The notes below the pieces were generated by a model. It saw only the letters and a list, made by a program, of their open reading frames with translations, was not told where the DNA came from and searched no databases. Positions 11,708 to 22,950 of a stretch of 64,000 nt of DNA are shown one piece after another. This stretch comes from Rotaria sp. Silwood1 (lineage: Eukaryota; Rotifera; Eurotatoria; Philodinida; Philodinidae): positions 1 through 64,000 of the forward strand of contig CAJNOP010000680.1 of NCBI GenBank assembly GCA_905250075.1. Reading direction: 5' to 3'. The position numbers and the translations under genes were made by a program. How positions within the stretch are numbered: the stretch's first letter is position 1; each line of letters starts with the position of its first letter.

Positions 11708-11948
11708 ATGTTATTAGCATTTCAAAGTTTACAACAAAAATCAACAGTTAATGAAACAAATGAATCACAATTACAAATACATAGTAAAATTTTATCTAGA
11801 GAAGAAGAATCTCCACAAAAATCGACTGTAATATTTAATGGTGAAATAAATAAACAAGAAAAATTCTTAAATGAAATTGATAATAATTTAAAAAGAAGTC
11901 GCCAAATGGAATTAGCTCATAATCGTTTTATTCAACAATGCCTTCGAG
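11708..11948 (+). CDS. Possible separate exon, charged coiled-coil-like
   Basis: The open frame here (LLAFQSLQQKSTVNETNESQ ... KFLNEIDNNLKRSRQMELAH ... IQQCLR) has the residue mix of real coding sequence and ends at a possible donor (CGAG|GTGAAG at 11949). It could be a 5' exon of the gene starting at 12100. However, no acceptor in 11950-12160 gives the right phase, so it is recorded on its own. Confidence 0.3.
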
Positions 11949-12099
11949 GTGAAGTAACCTCCTTTTTTTTTTTTTTTTTTTCTTTATACCCTGAATACGA
12001 GGTCATTTCTTATCGATTTTGTATTATACACAAAAGAAAAGAAGGACAAATGCTTTAAGTAAACGCACTGAGTAGATATAATATTATCTCTGATACAAT

Positions 12100-14761
12100 A
12101 TGTCATCTATATATTCCACAAGAAGTTCTAACCGATTTTTAGAGGCAACATTAGCTAGACGATATCAACGACGTCGACAACGATCATCTACTTCAAGTAG
12201 TAATAATTCGTATGTAGAAAATAATAAAAAAAAAACTATATCAATCTTTCTATTAAATAATCTATGTTTTTTAGATTTAATATAGATAGAATATTACAAG
12301 ATGATGATAATGATTGGCTTTTTGAAAAGATTTTAGACAAATTTGAAAATATTCGTTTAAAAAAAGCTAATCGACGTATAAAATCTCGGTAAATTTTTTT
12401 TTTTTAAAATAATTTTTTAAACACAAAAAAAAGAACAATAGCTTTTTCTTATTAGATCAAATGTTTTTAATAATGATATTGCCTATGGTCTTGAACGTAT
12501 TATTGAACGACGTTATTATGTTAGAAAACCACAACAAATATCAAAACGTAATCAATTAACATCAACAGATGATTTAAAAGAATATATAAAAAAACCTCGA
12601 CAATTATCAGGTGTATCATCAGTAACAGTTGATACAGCACTAACATCAAATTCTCAATATACATCAACAACACCAACATATCTTGAAGAAATTCATAATC
12701 AATCAAATTTACTTCGAGATGAAATAAGTGAATTAAAAGATGAAATTGAAAGACTTCAAACATCACAACAAGATTTTTTTGAACAACTTAAATTACAATT
12801 TCAATCAAATAATATAAATTCTACAACAAAAACAAAAAATTTAGGTATATATATTATTTATTCTTTTAAATTAAATATTTATTTTTGAATTTAAGTTCCA
12901 TCAAAAACTTCATCACGTAAATCATCATTAGAACAAAAACCATTATTTTCAAATATACCAATACGTTCAACTAATGGTCAACGATCTAATTCACCTTCAC
13001 ATGAATCTGTAGCATCATCATCAACAAGAGTAACAACAGCAAATTCAGACTTAACTGTTGAACCAACTAGTGGATCTACTCTTGTTGTAAGATTTTCATT
13101 TTTCAATTCTATACAAAAAAAAAAAATTCTTTTGTTTTTGTTAAAGCCACTCAATGTAACTGTAGCACCAGTACCACCAATATCTGAATTTATTGCAACA
13201 AAAAATCCAACAATTCCATCATCATCATCACCATCATTACTAGTAAATGGACATATCAATTCAAAACTTTCATTAACTACACCAACATCATCTATATCAG
13301 AATTTATAGCAACAAAAAATTCATCAACATTACCATTAAAAATACGTGTTCATTCAAAACCTTCATCAAATGCATCAACATCAGGAATTTCTGATTATAT
13401 TGAAACAAAAAATACATCTGTTGTATCACCAACCAATGGATATATTTCTTCAAAACTTCCATCTGTACCAATAACATCACCTATAAATGCACATGTTGAT
13501 TCAAAATCTTCATCAACTACATCAACATCACGTATATCTGAACTTGTCGAAACAAAAAATCAAGCTTATTTATCAACATCAACAGTAAATCGATCTGTTA
13601 GTTCAAAACCTTCATCAGTTTTACAATCATTAAATACATATAGTGGTTCAAAACTTACATCAATTACAACAACATCACCAAGAAGTGTACAAGGTGATTC
13701 AAAACGTTCATCAGCTACATCAACACCACAAATTTCTGAATATATTGAAACAAAAATTCCAATCTTTGTATCATCATCAAAAATAAATGAATATGTTAGT
13801 TCAAAACCTCCATCAGTACCAACAACACCACCAATAGTTACATATGCTAATTCAAAATTTTCATCAATTACATCAACACCATCACCAACAAGTACATATG
13901 CTAATGTAAAATCATCATCTATTCAACCAACATTACCAATAAATACATATTTTGATACAAAACCTTCATCAACATCACCTATATTTGAATTTATTCAAAC
14001 AAATAATCCACTTTTTGTATCAACATCAAAAATAAATGAATATGTTAATTCAAGACCTTCATCAACATTACCAATTATTGAATTTATTTCACCTGAAAGT
14101 CCATCAATGGAAACAGGATCATCAGTATTTGTTCCAGTAGAATCTGTTGGTTTACAAACTCCACCATTAGTACCAAATTCACCAATATCATTTACATCAA
14201 TGACATCTGATCAAATACCAGTATATGATAATGAATTAGAACAACGACGTGTACTTTCACCTCGTTCTCAAATTGTTGCATCATCAATACCAAATCATCA
14301 TGAAACATCAGATTCATCACCAGGATGGAGTAGTCCAGAACCTAATCATCCAATACATTCTGAGGTTTATTCAATTGAATAATAATAAAAATACAACGTA
14401 TAATTTTATTTTTTTTTAGGTTCCTTTAGCAGCATTACAAGATCAAGATCTTCAAGCTTTAATTCAATATAGTTCACAACTTGAAATATCTGGTTTTCCA
14501 TCATCAATAACTCATGTTATAGCTAATCCAAATACTAGTAGTACTTTTTGGGAAGCAGTTGATGAATTTCTTGATAATTATAAATTAACAACTACAGATG
14601 TACAATTACAACCAATATCACAAATAAGAAATACAAATAATAGATATGTATTTGATAATAATATAACAAGACAATTAGATAAATATAATCTTGAAATAAA
14701 ACCACAAGAAATTATTGAATCAAGTGCACCTCTTCTTATGCCACCTTTAGATATTTCATAA
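12100..14761 (+). CDS. Large Ser/Thr-rich protein with degenerate tandem repeats, unknown function
   Basis: Not recognised. Six exons fit in phase: 12100-12209, 12275-12388, 12456-12844, 12896-13086, 13147-14364, 14420-14761 (787 aa from ATG 12100). The N-terminus is Arg-rich (LARRYQRRRQRSS). Residues around 185-245 form a likely coiled coil (LLRDEISELKDEIERLQTSQ). The large fifth exon (about aa 269-674) carries irregular repeats built from two motifs, ISEFIATKNP/ISEYIETKIP and SKINEYVSSKPSS, separated by Ser/Thr/Pro linkers. The last exon is different: a compact, probably folded tail (EVPLAALQDQDLQALIQYSS ... FWEAVDEFLDNYKL). The low-complexity middle suggests a flexible scaffold or cytoskeletal linker, but that is a guess. 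The codon bias (TCA, ACA, CCA) matches neighbouring genes. Confidence 0.65.
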
Positions 14762-17428
14762 TAATTTATAATTATTAAAAACAAAAAAACAATTTTTTTT
14801 TCCTTTATTTAGCTATAAACATTTTCTTTTTCTTTTTTTTCTTCATTAATTAATAAATGAAATAAAATTTTTTTTTTTTCTATCTAACATATTTATTTTA
14901 GATAATAATAAATTTAATATTATATCACAATTATTATAATAAACGAAAATAATATAAAAAAAAACTATTTCTTCGTTTTGTTTTTTCGACTAAAACTTTC
15001 ATATTATTACTAAGAGAATCATTGGATTTATCTATAAGGAAAAATTTTTAAATTAAAACTTTATAATTTAAGTTTTTAGATAGTATTTACAAAGGAAAAC
15101 AAAAATCAAGTAATTCAGTGTTAATCGGTCATTAGGGATGAATTCTTTTAATCTTTTATTAATCTCATTTTAAGATCTTCTTTTGGGATTAATAGCACGT
15201 ATCAAGTTCGAATAGTTCCCTTGTTAGAGAAAATAAATTTTAGAATTGATTTCTACATATTAAATATTCATATTTTCATTAACTAACAAGGTAACTTCTC
15301 TAAGTATCAAATTGTTTTTCAATTACGATAATGTTTATCTAATAAATAATAGAGAAGTTTGACTTTTTTTTTGTTTCTTAAAATATCGAAATTTTACATC
15401 TCCTATCTTGATATATTCTATATATATAAGATTCTTTCATGTGTCAAAGTAAATCTTGTTGATATATTTATATATCTAGAAAGAAAATATCAAAGAAGTT
15501 AATCTCATTAAGAACTTTGTTTATACAAAGTTTAAAGTCCAAAGTCAACGGTCTAGGTGACCTAAAGAAGATCATAGCTTTATTATTGTGAAAAAAAAAG
15601 AACAAATTTCAATATTTCAAGAACAATGATCTAAATCATTCTTAAACTTTAATATTACTTTCTAGCACTCATTAATTAAATAAACATTATTTCGTTCGTA
15701 AAAAAGCAAGAAAAAGGTGTTTTAACGTCTAGAGAGGTTTCTTCTACTAACTGATGCATATAACTTTTTTGTTTTTATTGTTTAGTTTTTTGTCTGAAAT
15801 TTTCTTTGATTGATTTAGTTTCTAAAAATATCATTAAAAAATTTAATTATAATTTTTCAATTATGAATTCAAACAATATTTTTTCCCTTCTTTTCTTAGA
15901 CGATTCGATAAAGCTTTGACACATCTCATGTCAATTAAAGTAAATTAATATCATTCTGCATATATTAAATAAACACATTATAATATATTCATAAAATGAA
16001 TATCTTATCGCCAATTAATAATAGATAAATATTTACGTACAAAATTTCGTAGAATAAAAACTTCTTTTTTTTTTGGATATTGAAAAGAAAAGTTTTTTTG
16101 ACATCAATTTAAAAGAAGAATTAAATGAGTAATAGGATACAGATGTTCTTACTTACAATACATATGTGTACTAGAAAAAAAGAAAAAAGAAGTAAGTACT
16201 CAAACATATAAACATAGTCTAATGATGATTGAATAGCAGCTTGTATAGGCGATGATGTCGTTGACAAACGACGACCGACCTGTCACTCAGTATTCTATGG
16301 TGGTCGTTCGATCTATCTATCACATTTTGTTCTTGTTGATGACGAAAGCCATTGTATATATACATATATGGATATGTTAGCTCCAAAAGGCATTTTATAA
16401 TAAGCTTAACATCACTAGCTTGATCGCCATATAAGAACAATTATGACGATAACAGTATGGTGTATTGAATATCACTTGGCCGACTGAGTATCGTTTTTCT
16501 TTTTCTTCTGCTTCTAATCTAGATAAATAAACGTTATCCGCTCGGGTGATGTTTGTAATGATGCATCCAGCTGTCTAGTAGTATCTTTTCTGCATATTCA
16601 TTGATGTATCGTTAATAAGTATCCTAGCTAGATGTATGTATTAGATAGTAGCACGTAAGAAAATCCTTGGTAGGTGGCATCTATTTTCCTAATCATCATA
16701 TCTTTCTTTTTTTTTTTCTTTTTGTTCAATATAGTTTTCTTTTTTTTTGTTTTGACATCTGATGACATGATTGACATTTAAGACGAACGAGATGAGAAAT
16801 AAAGAAGAAAAAAAAAAAAAAAACAACAACAACAAAAACATTCTTAATTTGGTCAAGCAAAGATTTACTCATCGAAGATTAACTTGTAATAAGTATAGTG
16901 TGTCAGTCTTGTAGGAAAGCATAGACAAGTTGCCAACGCTCGGTACGGTAATTTGTCATCACCTATCTATTTCGTAGTAGGACAAAAAAAAAAGAAGAAG
17001 GATGCATGTGCGCTGGTTCCAGAACATATATATATATGTGCGTGTGTATAAGCTTACAACTACTACCACCATTACCCAAAAAAAGACATGCATAAACAAT
17101 TTTCTTCTATGATTCGTTTGGATAGAGATAGAAACGTAATTAAAGAGAGATTTCTATGGCCTCAGAAAAAAAGAGAGTAAGATGGCGCACACACACCCGC
17201 AGAAAACAGAGAGAGAGAGACAGAGAAAAATAGAATGTACAGATAATGTTCGATCATTAAGCAAAAAAGAAAGAGAGAGTTCTACTTGTCGACGATAGAA
17301 AAAAAAAAAAAAGACTTGTTCGTATAGCAAGAAAACGTAAGAATACATTGACCTTTACATACTCAAAGATCAGTAATCATTTATGTTTAATTATTTTTTT
17401 TTGTTTAGATTTTTTTTAAAAATACATT
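14762..17428. other. Intergenic region with old repeat ends
   Basis: About 2.7 kb, very AT-rich, without a convincing gene. At 15286-15310 the sequence CTAACAAGGTAACTTCTCTA resembles the left end of the foldback element at 27572, and GTTCCCTTGTTAG near 15214 resembles its opposite end, so worn copies of that family may lie here. Poly(A)/(T) runs and a GA-rich stretch (17205-17230) are also present. Confidence 0.35.
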
Positions 17429-17878
17429 ATGGGTATTCTTACTGGTCGAGAAGAAGCTCTTAAATTAGTAGCTGCTGCTGATTTTGCATTTATTGGTCCT
17501 TTAACTGATTATGCAAGAGGTTTGTATCTTAGACAAATAAAATTCTCATTATATTAAATGTACTTAGGTATGTCAACACGATCTTTACCACCAACAAATC
17601 ATTATACACTTGAATTTGATAAATTTGATCAAGTACGTGGTTCACCAATCGAACATGAAGAACCCCATTTTCATTATATGCAAACAGGTAGTGGTGGTCA
17701 GATATCTGATCCAAAAACTCATAGATTAGTACCAGCACCTGAACCATTACGACCAAGAATTGGTCAACTCTATTTGGCTTTACTTAATGAACCACAACAA
17801 ATAAAACAACTTGTTGAAATAACTCAAGATGATGTCGATGCAATCAAAAAGGTAGCAGCCCAACCGAAGCCTCATTAA
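17429..17878 (+). CDS. Small conserved-looking protein of unknown function
   Basis: Two exons, 17429-17519 and 17568-17878, give 133 aa; the splice CAAGAG|GTTTGT...TTAG|GTATG keeps the frame (YARG-MSTRS). The sequence opens with a helical segment (MGILTGREEALKLVAAADFA), continues with LPPTNHYTLEFDKFDQVRGS, a Gly/His-rich middle (HEEPHFHYMQTGSGGQ), and ends with an acidic helix (NEPQQIKQLVEITQDDVDAI). No signal peptide or membrane span. It reads as a genuine soluble protein (good codon use, clean splicing), but I do not recognise the family. It stands alone between two long intergenic stretches. Confidence 0.65.
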
Positions 17879-18132
17879 ACAAAAAAAAGAATAATGAACG
17901 AAAGAAACAATTTTTAACCCTTTTTTTTTTGTTTTTTTTAATCTTATTCTTTTTCTCTTTTTTGTTAACCACCCATATTTGATAAAAAAAAATATCGATC
18001 ATTTTTATTGATAAAACAAGATTTATATAAAACAAAACTTCTAATACTAATAATACGTATATATATATATATAATTGTCTCAAAAAGAATAAAAATTTGT
18101 ATAACAACTACCACAAAAAAATGAAAATAAAT

Positions 18133-21100
18133 TTAAAAAAAAAAAAAAAAAATAAAAATAAATAATATAAATTTTTTCCATATTATTTGATTAGAATTTA
18201 ATTGTATTTTATTTCGTAATGGAATAAATATATATTCACATCGAATATCTTTACATGTATCACTTGCATTACGTGCACCTAATGGACATGTTATTAATTG
18301 ATTTGGTAAACCAGTATAATAATCACGATTTATACATAATTCAATTTCTTTTAATTCACATTTAGAATTACAAATAATTATTGCTGTTTGATTAAAAATT
18401 GATAAAAGATAAGTTAAATTAATTTTTTTTCCAGCATTATATTGAATATACTAAAGAAAATTAAAAAAGACAAGTCGATTCTAATCGAAACATAGATTTA
18501 TATAAAAATTTGATTTGATTTTTTTTTTTCATATGAAATCTTTTAATATACAATTATAGTAAATAATCAATATATGTTTCGTTTATTTATTTTTTTTTTT
18601 TTTAATAAATTACATAACCTAGAAAAGTCATGTATAATATACTTTCTATCTATATGTTCTCGTCATTTTCAAGTTCAGACAAATATATATATATGAATTA
18701 TCTTTACAACAAATGATGTCTATAAAATGATTCATATCATGAGATTAAGCATAAAATAACATTATAATTATAGTTTATTAATTAATATCGAAGTAACTTC
18801 TATTAATTTATAGTGGAATCTTAGTGCATTTGATATAGTATATGATATCGATTAATTAATCAATTAATGAGAACTTAGAACAGATCATTTTATATATATA
18901 TATGATATTCTATGGAAATTTGAAGAAGTTTCTAAGTAGTTAACAAATTAGATGTGATATTATTAATGGTTATCACAGTCAGATATGTTATTGTAATATA
19001 CTATGAAAATAATTATCAAAATTTAGGTCAACAAGAGAAGAGCTAGTCCTTCAAATGACATTTATTGTTAACAATATCAGACAAAGTAATATATGTCAAC
19101 TTTTATATGACAACCCCGGTTATTATCTATCATACAGTGGCTTTTATAGGAACTAATAATACTACCTATATTACTGAGAAATGTTTACATTCACAAATAA
19201 AAGAAAAAAAACCTATCAAACAATAAAAATTCAACAAAGTCTAGTTATATTAATTTCTATCATGAGAGGTTTTTTTTGAAAAACATATAAAATAATTTCA
19301 TGATAAAAGAAATAAAATTAAAGTTCGTGAAATATATTCAAATTGAATTAGACTTTTACTCTTTTAGTTATTGAAGAGATCAATTCAATATCTATTTTTC
19401 TTGCAACACAAGGAAGACAACCATAAAAATAGAGCTAATGTACCCTCAGTATGCTCATACTATAGCTAAAACGAAGCATCTTGTTCTTCCTCTAGAATTA
19501 CACAATGTCCTTTATCAGAAAACTTGCACCTTCAAAAAATCTGAACAAAAGGAATTTCGATCTGAAATTTCGCCCTTAATCAGTTTATATGATCCTTAAA
19601 TTTTCCGTCAAAACAGATGTTTTATTGTTGAAATATTGAACACAGAAAAAAATCGGCAACATTTTGCAAAAAACTCACAAAATCCGACTTCTCTTCAACA
19701 TGCCGTATTTCCAAGAGTAAACAACAATGGTTGATAATATAAAATGGCATATCAGTTATTGATGAACAAAATTTCAAGTCAAAATCCCTTTGCTTCAATT
19801 TTTTCTTGAAGCGAAATATCCCATAGAAGGAACATCTAGTGTCCTGCGTTAGTAGAATAGTTTAAAATTTTACGAGATAGTTTCATCAGATACATTAACA
19901 CTATGTTTAATAATATCACTTGAAAACAAAAACCAAAGCGTCACGTTGCACTGATATGAATAAAAAGAACTTCAGAAAAGAAAACTGATACTGAAAATAT
20001 TACTAGTCGTAAAAGATTCATTGTTCCACTTAAGAATAATATTTTCATCTCTGTATGATTACTCAGGTCATGTCAGTTCAGAAAAATATTAATACTGCTC
20101 CTTATAAATAACATTTTATTGAAAAATTAAATCAAAAATAGAAATAATAACACACTTTTCATTAATAATAAACAAAAATTTCAGTTATTAAAATAATATT
20201 CTTTTACAAATGATATGAATATTGTTGATTGACTATGATTCAATTTTTCAGGAAAGTAAATCAAAAATATTTTCTTAGAAAAAAGTCAAAATTAAATAAA
20301 AACAACTATAATCTTTCGTAGTCTTAACTTCGGAGAAAAGATCTTATAATGATTAATGAGTTCGGACATCCATTCCTCCTTTTTTTTGTTATCTATGCGT
20401 TCTTTTATGGATGATATTTAAAATTATTTTACCTCATAAGTTAAACTACCAGGTCGTGTAAACATATCAGTTAAATCAAGCATATAAGCTAAATAATTGG
20501 ATATATTATTATTAAATATTGATGAACAACATGAACCTTTATGATACAAAAATATTTATTTTAAAATCAATTTCGTTTTTTTCTTTTCTTTTCTTACCAT
20601 GTTTTGTCCATTCATGATTAATAAATAAATTAAATTTATTTAAATATCCAGGTGCAAAAATTTTTAAACGTTCATATTCATTTTGAAGAATTTTTCTATC
20701 ATTAATAAGACATTGTTCAATATTTTCTATTGATAAACAATATTCATAATGATTTTGTGAAAAATCATGTAATGTTGTATTTTTCCATGGACATAAATTT
20801 CCATTAATATGACAATATGACCAATCATTATATATTGATGAACAAAATTGTGGCCAACCTTGATAATTACCATATGTTAAAAATGTTGGCCAAAGACCAT
20901 GTAATACTAAACGTTCACGACCTGGTTGATTTATATTTGTATATAATGAACAAAAATAATTTAATAAATCATTTGTTTCATTATATATTAATGGACAAAT
21001 TGATGGTGGCCAATAAAGACTTAATATATAATAAGAAAAATAATTATCATCAACACCAGTTAAACCACCATTAAATTTAAATGGTGATTGTTGTTGAGTT

Positions 21101-21382
21101 GATGATTTACAAAAATCATCACCTATAGCAAACAAAAATAAATAAATAAATAAGACAAAACTACAAATGATAATAACCTTTTTTTATTTGACAACGTTTA
21201 TTTGAAAAACCACATAGACCTATAGTTTTATTATGAAAATCACATAAAAATTCAGTTGTTTCATTTAAACACCAAAAATTAGGTCCTATTAAACAATTTA
21301 TTGTTGAATTATTTAATTGACTAAAACAATTATTAATTAATAGAAAACATATTACAAATAATAATTGTTTAAATAGTACCAT
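18133..21382 (-). CDS. Secreted ribonuclease T2 with N-terminal saposin-A-like domain
   Basis: Four exons on the minus strand: 21382-21178, 21122-20598, 20536-20433, 18450-18133 (383 aa, phases exact). A signal peptide (VLFKQLLFVICFLLINN) starts at Met 21382; an in-frame Met at 21409 is possible. Next comes a short Cys-rich module, NCLIGPNFWCLNETTEFLC, which fits the saposin-A pattern CxxGPxxWCxxxxTxxxC. The enzyme domain then carries both T2 active-site segments: LVLHGLWPT (His about 143) and FINHEWTKHGSC (His about 238 and 243). T2 enzymes cleave single-stranded RNA through a 2',3'-cyclic phosphate in secretory, lysosomal or extracellular compartments. The tail has paired cysteines (SKCELKEIELC, ITCPLGARN) as in animal T2 enzymes and ends in an odd Phe run encoded by a poly(T) tract. 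The last intron (18451-20432) is 1,982 bp, far longer than the 50-60 bp of the others. Confidence 0.85.
18451..20432. other. Very long intron of the RNase T2 gene
   Basis: Nearly 2 kb of AT-rich DNA between exons 3 and 4, with GT (20432) and AG (18451) ends on the minus strand. I found no open frame or clean terminal repeats. The segment 19430-19870 is less AT-rich than its flanks and could be a decayed insertion. Confidence 0.4.
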
Positions 21383-21409
21383 GAAATATATATTTAGAGT
21401 GAATTTCAA

Positions 21410-22438
21410 ATAGTTTTATTACATATTGATAAGAAACAAAAAAACAAAAAATGTAAACTATTTAATCACTTAGATTGAAAGTAATAATCTTGAGATTAAA
21501 AAAAAAAACATAACAAAGACAAACGCCATTCAATTATCGTTTTTTCTATTCCCCTCCATTCATTATCCAACCATTGATGACACATATCAGCTGATCACAT
21601 TTTGACGCTTATTTACGTAATTATAAAAAAAATTTCTTTTCTTTCAATAGCGCCATCTTTATCTAAACTAATCGAATTTATTTTTGACCATAATTTTTTT
21701 ATATCAATCATTCTTTTTTTCTATTTTTAACATCCCAAAAAGAAATCATAACAAACCAACTATTATCTTTTATTCTACTATTCGAAAAGCATTTGACTTT
21801 GCCTCCTCATGGATGTTTTATCAAACACAAACAACTTCAGACAGACAAAATGGCGATAGGAGAAAAAAAGCTCTCTCCCTCTCTCTCTCTCGTTTTCGAT
21901 ATATATATATTTTTTTCAATAAAAGAAGGAGCAAGAGAGAGAGAGAGAGAGAGAGATAGACCAGACAAGAAAGCAAAGTGAGGTCTTGTAAATGAGTCAC
22001 AGAAATTATTCTCTCGTTTTTTTTTTCTCTATTTTTGGCCTTGTCCGGTATTGGAAAAAAAAACGAGGTTCACGAGTTCAAAAAACATAACCTCAATTAA
22101 AGATCAATCGATGATCTTTTTTTTTTCTTTTTCATCAAAGCAAAAAAAAAAACTCTAAAAGAAATACAAAACAAATAAAATTTAAGATAATTTCATTATA
22201 AACAAAAAAAAAAAAACATATTATGTGTCATACCTCATTTAACTCCTTATAGTTCAAAGAATAGATTTTTAATAATCGAATGTTGTTTTTTTTTTCTAGA
22301 TATATTAAACAAATACAAAAGATATATATCTTAATGTTAGATGATTTATTTTATTTTTTATTGGTAGATAATATTTATTTATTCTTAATAGAAATAATTT
22401 ATGTTTCTTTTTTTTTTCATTTAGTTATCTTCAAAATA
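21410..22438. promoter_or_regulatory. Shared intergenic region between divergent RNase T2 and BICRA genes
   Basis: About 1 kb separating two divergent genes, so it must hold both promoters and 5' UTRs. It contains a (GA)n run at 21935-21957, a CTCTCT run at 21873-21889 and several long A/T tracts. GA repeats often mark promoters in animals, but no specific factor site can be named. Confidence 0.4.
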
Positions 22439-22919
22439 ATGAGTCAAGGTCGATCAATTATCGACATTATTCAGTAAGAAAAAAAAACAAAACAAAACAT
22501 ATTAAATTTTATACAATTAATTTTCTTTATTTCTATAGAGATCCAGCTGCACTTGATGCATTTCTTCGTTCATCAACAAAATCTGTAAATATATTTAAAA
22601 AATTAAAATTAATATTCTTCTAATAAAATATTCTTCTAGTCAAATAATAATTCTACTGGATCTCAACAACGTTTATCAAATGAACAAAATCGTTTAACAA
22701 CAAATAATAATAATAATAATAATATTTATAATCAAAATACAACAAATAATACAAATGTACAAATAACACAAAATACATTTAATTTTAATACAAATTCACC
22801 ATTAATAACAACAATGCCACAACAATCTATAACAACAAATGAAACAACACCACGTATACTTAATCAAACAATTGGTTCACAAACAAATGTTAATGTTATA
22901 TTAAATCAAACGGTTATTC

Positions 22920-22950
<31 letters not shown>

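Noticed and set aside
15211-15752. A complete foldback element in the intergenic region
   Set aside because: Ends similar to the 27.6-kb family are visible, but the interior arms could not be matched, so only worn ends are noted.
21684-21981. Open frames ending in RERERER
   Set aside because: Made by the (GA)n microsatellite in the promoter region.
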